Of a DNA stretch of 44,993 nucleotides, positions 42,163 through 44,993 are shown one piece after another (position 1 is the stretch's first letter; each line of letters starts with the position of its first letter). The stretch lies in the NCBI GenBank assembly GCA_034430895.1, contig DAOUDW010000021.1, positions 1 through 44,993 on the forward strand, in the 5' to 3' direction. This DNA is from WVZH01 sp034430895. Lineage in GTDB: Bacteria > Chloroflexota > Anaerolineae > Anaerolineales > E44-bin32. The position numbers and the translations under genes were made by a program. The notes under the pieces are model-generated. The model worked only from the letters and a program-made list of their open reading frames with translations, was not told the origin of the DNA and ran no database searches.

Positions 42163-43163
42163 TGGTATCTCCTTATCAAACTGCGAAAAACACTCCAGAG
42201 AAATGCACCTCCCCATGCCAAATGCATGACCCAGAATGCAAGAGGTACACCAATTGACGTAAATAGATCCCTTCTACGCAGTCCAGAAATCAGCCCGGCT
42301 ATACATGTAACTGCTAGATATATTCCCAAGACAATGCCCAATAGCCACCATGCGGGCTTGAGTAAAACTCCACACATGGCGAGAAACATGATAGCACAAA
42401 TAAACAGCGGAGGAATCGCCTGCCGCCAACGAAGAGATGAGGGAAAGCGCTTTAACATGCGCGCCTTCCAAAACCCATAGCGCGCATATTGTTTTCCCAG
42501 CGAGATTAAATCCGGGCGAGCGTAATAAGTCGATCGAATCTCGGGATCGAAGTAAATCACGCCTCCAGCCTGTTTCAAACGCACATTGTATTCATAGTCT
42601 TCGTTCGTTTCCAATTCCTCCTCGAAACGACCGACTTTCTCTAGCCAGGTTCGAGGAAACGCGCCGAACGGTACGGTATCCGTCTCGCCCGCCTCGCCTC
42701 CAGTCCGATAACGTGCGCCTCCCGCGCCCAAAGGATGTGCTGCGGCGATAGCGATCGCCCGGGCCATCCAGCCATCTTCCGAAGGTTGGATATCCCAAGC
42801 CCCACCTACATTTGCGGCGCCCGTGCGTTCGATCACGGATACACATCGCTCGACATAATCTCGAGCAGGCATAGAGTGGGCATCGAGACGAACGAGAATA
42901 TCACCCTTCGCATGTTCGATGGCTCGATTCAGAGCGGCCGGAATGACGCGTTTGGGATTGTCAACCAAACGAACATGCAAATCAGGATGTTCTCGCTTAA
43001 AACCTTTCACGATATCTCTTGTCCCATCTGTAGACATGCCGTCAGCGATAACAACTTCGATGTCCTCGATGGAATAGGTTTGACGAAGGATGGAATCGAG
43101 AAGGAAGCCGACTGTACGCGCTTCATTGAAGCATGGAACGATGATTGAAACGAATGTGGACAT
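42159..43163 (-). CDS. ExoA-like family 2 glycosyltransferase
   Basis: This 334-residue GT2 begins with VSIIVPCFNEARTVGFLLDSIL and carries VVIADGMSTDGTRDIV, the DxD-like RLDAHSMP and the acceptor-side ETNEDYEYNVRLKQAG. Three C-terminal helices (from about residue 245) anchor it to the membrane. It resembles succinoglycan glycosyltransferase ExoA-type enzymes that extend lipid-linked repeats. It lies 20 bases after the WecA-like gene and overlaps the WbaP-like gene. Confidence 0.9.
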   Translation of the reverse strand: MSTFVSIIVPCFNEARTVGFLLDSILRQTYSIEDIEVVIADGMSTDGTRDIVKGFKREHPDLHVRLVDNPKRVIPAALNRAIEHAKGDILVRLDAHSMPARDYVERCVSVIERTGAANVGGAWDIQPSEDGWMARAIAIAAAHPLGAGGARYRTGGEAGETDTVPFGAFPRTWLEKVGRFEEELETNEDYEYNVRLKQAGGVIYFDPEIRSTYYARPDLISLGKQYARYGFWKARMLKRFPSSLRWRQAIPPLFICAIMFLAMCGVLLKPAWWLLGIVLGIYLAVTCIAGLISGLRRRDLFTSIGVPLAFWVMHLAWGGAFLWSVFRSLIRRYH

Positions 43164-43183
43164 CGCCTATTTCAGCATCATAA

Positions 43184-44191
43184 CTACGCTACCGCAGCTC
43201 TTTTCTCAAAAATCATGATGACGATCAAACCAACCCCTACGGCTGCAGCAAAAATGATGTTACCCCAGGGGATAACAACATTGAGTGCAATAAATGACAC
43301 AAAACCCAATATCATTCCCATGAGGTGCATGGTAAAGACTGCGCGTGTGGGTTCAAAACCGAGTCGGCATAGGCGGTGATACGTGTGATCGTGAGATGCT
43401 TGATAGATTTTCACGCCTCTATTTAATCGTGAAAAGACGACCAAAACAGTATCGAAAATTGGAACTCCCAACAAGAGGATCGGCACGTACCAAGAAGATA
43501 TTTTTTCCAAACCAACAGGATTGTATGCCATACCAATCGCGGCCATTAGGAAACCAAGGGATTGTGAACCCGAATCCCCCAAAAACATCTTAGCCGGAGG
43601 TAAATTAAAAAATGCTGAGCCGATGCACACTCCCAGAATACCAGCTGAAAGCGAAGCCAGCGTCGGCTGCGCGGCTTCGATCGTTACCAAGAGCAAAAAT
43701 CCAGATGCGATGCCAGTAAGGCCAAGGGCAAGTCCATCCATGCTATCGACGAAATTAAACGCATTAATGATCCCAATAACCCAAAGGGTCGTTAAAATGA
43801 GGTTTATTACGTCGGATGTGAACAAACGCACATGGGTCCCGGTGAAAATAAGAACTGCCGTCCCAAGTCCCTGACCCAATAATTTCTGTGGAGCTGCGAA
43901 ACCATTTTTATCATCAAGGGTGCCAAAGATGAATATTACGATTACACCAAGCAAGATACCAAGGATTTCCTTTGTTGAATACCAGCGAAATATCAGTGTA
44001 CAAACAATAAGTGATGCAACAACAATGAGCCCACCAGCCATAGGGGTCGGAGATGGATGCTGTTTATGAATACTCGATCCGGGTCGATCGATCAAACCAA
44101 TCCGCCGCACAAGATCAATCGCGAGAGGACATGCTGCGAATGACATCACCAAAGCGATCAGAATTATTGGGAAATAGGTTGTTAAAATCAT
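43184..44191 (-). CDS. MraY/WecA-family undecaprenyl-phosphate sugar-1-phosphate transferase
   Basis: This 335-residue, roughly ten-helix membrane enzyme has the family motifs LDDKNGFAAPQKLLGQ, NAFNFVDSMDGLALG, MFLGDSGSQSLGF and the His-rich loop ASHDHTYHRLCRLG. It attaches a sugar phosphate, usually N-acetylglucosamine, to undecaprenyl phosphate. It is a polytopic initiating enzyme in the same locus as the monotopic WbaP-like transferase. Its ATG overlaps the preceding gene by four bases. Confidence 0.92.
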   Translation of the reverse strand: MILTTYFPIILIALVMSFAACPLAIDLVRRIGLIDRPGSSIHKQHPSPTPMAGGLIVVASLIVCTLIFRWYSTKEILGILLGVIVIFIFGTLDDKNGFAAPQKLLGQGLGTAVLIFTGTHVRLFTSDVINLILTTLWVIGIINAFNFVDSMDGLALGLTGIASGFLLLVTIEAAQPTLASLSAGILGVCIGSAFFNLPPAKMFLGDSGSQSLGFLMAAIGMAYNPVGLEKISSWYVPILLLGVPIFDTVLVVFSRLNRGVKIYQASHDHTYHRLCRLGFEPTRAVFTMHLMGMILGFVSFIALNVVIPWGNIIFAAAVGVGLIVIMIFEKRAAVA

Positions 44192-44993
44192 GTTTTTCCA
44201 CAGTCTACATATGAGTTTGGAATGAACGAATTCGACCGCTTCAATAACATCGCAGTGGTAAAAGCAGGTAAAATCCAGAATTGCGGTAAAGCAAATGTAT
44301 CAAGGCTAAAACCTTCCCAGAATTGTGCAAGGATGGCTAGTAAGGTTGCAAGCCCAATTACGACAGCCAGCCCATTATCACTTTTCAATAATCGTAGGGC
44401 TCCCAATGCCATGATAAAAATCCAAATCATGAAAGTCGAAAAACCGACGATCCCCGTTTCCGCCAAGAGACGAACCCAGAGATTCTTCGGATTCGGAAAT
44501 GCCTGCGATCCAGTCAAGATACGCACCAATTCAGGGAGGTAGTAACTGTAGGCAGGTGCCAACTCCTGAAAATAAAAACCCGTATTCCCCAACCCAACGC
44601 CCAAAATTGGATGGTTCGCAAACACACGCAGGCCGATCGTCCAGAACATAACCCGCTCTGCATAAGCAAGACGATTCGCAATCGTGAAAACCGGAGTAGG
44701 ACTATTTTCAAGGATGATTAAAAAATCGGTTTCAAACATACGCTCGAGACGAGAATCCAACCGGCTGGCCAGCACAACAACGCCATAAATCAGCAGGATA
44801 CAGAATAAAATAAAAATTATCCATAAGGCCAGATGTAGAACCCTCCGTATGAATATTTTTTGTCTTCCCTGTGTTTCGCTATCCTTACCCTTGGCTAATT
44901 TTCCAGCCAGACGCCAGCTACCCACAAGACCAAGAGTTCCCACAATCGTAAAGAAGCTTAATAACCCGACGCGTGAAAAAGACAAGAAAAGAA
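44188..44993 (-). CDS. O-antigen ligase/polymerase (Wzy/WaaL-like), 5' part beyond window
   Basis: The minus-strand frame is open to the window edge, so only the C-terminal part of about 268 residues is seen. It begins in the typical LFLSFSRVGLLSFF segment of the Wzy_C family, followed by a helix (LHLALWIIFILFCILLIYGVVVL), the large outside loop with RVFANHPILGVGLGNTGFYF (where these enzymes carry their catalytic region) and four further helices. Such proteins join or ligate undecaprenyl-linked repeats at the membrane. The gene overlaps the WecA-like gene by four bases. Confidence 0.85.
   Translation of the reverse strand, partial: LFLSFSRVGLLSFFTIVGTLGLVGSWRLAGKLAKGKDSETQGRQKIFIRRVLHLALWIIFILFCILLIYGVVVLASRLDSRLERMFETDFLIILENSPTPVFTIANRLAYAERVMFWTIGLRVFANHPILGVGLGNTGFYFQELAPAYSYYLPELVRILTGSQAFPNPKNLWVRLLAETGIVGFSTFMIWIFIMALGALRLLKSDNGLAVVIGLATLLAILAQFWEGFSLDTFALPQFWILPAFTTAMLLKRSNSFIPNSYVDCGKT

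Overview
The window reads as a chromosomal stretch of a Chloroflexota bacterium, probably class Anaerolineae. This is inferred from the style of the genes rather than from a marker gene. The clues are a membrane-arm-only complex I cluster joined to an ATP synthase Fo cluster, an ATP synthase b subunit fused to a delta-like C-terminal domain, a FemX-type pair, a Pro/Thr-rich secreted protein, several lipoproteins with Pro/Thr/Ser-rich spacers, and moderate G+C. No RNA gene, CRISPR array, insertion sequence or phage gene was found.

Layout. Positions 1-987 hold the 3' two-thirds of a xylulokinase-type sugar kinase on the plus strand. Positions 1247-4070 hold a two-gene minus-strand unit: a small unrecognised protein and a large SNF2-like protein whose helicase motifs II, III and VI are degenerate and whose C-terminus looks Mrr-like. 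Positions 4272-9906 hold a two-helix membrane protein, an M50-like membrane protease candidate, a glycosidase-like lipoprotein, kynureninase, an alpha/beta hydrolase and an arginase-family protein. Positions 10046-11801 hold an ABC exporter pair closed by a clear intrinsic terminator. Positions 12049-16155 hold a tight minus-strand run: methyltransferase, ACT-domain protein, GH18 lipoprotein, EI24/CysZ-like membrane protein, short-chain dehydrogenase and a deazaflavin-type (F420) oxidoreductase. Positions 16323-18357 hold a membrane-anchored endonuclease/exonuclease/phosphatase and a metallopeptidase-like lipoprotein.

The energetic core is 18492-31894, read right to left: nuoA, terminator-like hairpin, nuoH-J-K-L-M-M-N, then atpI/Z-like, atpB, atpE and an atpF-delta fusion, and last murE. 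Only membrane subunits are encoded. The complex I peripheral arm (B, C, D, E, F, G, I) and ATP synthase F1 (alpha, beta, gamma, epsilon) must lie elsewhere if they exist. The second NuoM lacks the transmembrane-helix-7 lysine of the proton channel, although its paralogue keeps it. A consensus-like promoter in the nuoN-atpI gap would allow the atp genes to be expressed separately.

Divergent from nuoA on the plus strand are two FemABX-family peptidoglycan bridge enzymes and a PLP-dependent D-cysteine desulfhydrase/ACC deaminase-family enzyme. The last one overlaps tail to tail with a GAF-PAS class III nucleotide cyclase. A Pro/Thr-rich secreted protein follows. The right end (37905 to the edge) is an exopolysaccharide locus on the minus strand: Wzy/WaaL-like polymerase or ligase (cut by the edge), WecA/MraY-family transferase, ExoA-like GT2, WbaP-like transferase, nucleotide-sugar epimerase and FlaA1/CapD-like 4,6-dehydratase.

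A recurring regulatory theme is a -10 element ending only 6-9 bases before the start codon, which implies leaderless or near-leaderless transcripts at four places.
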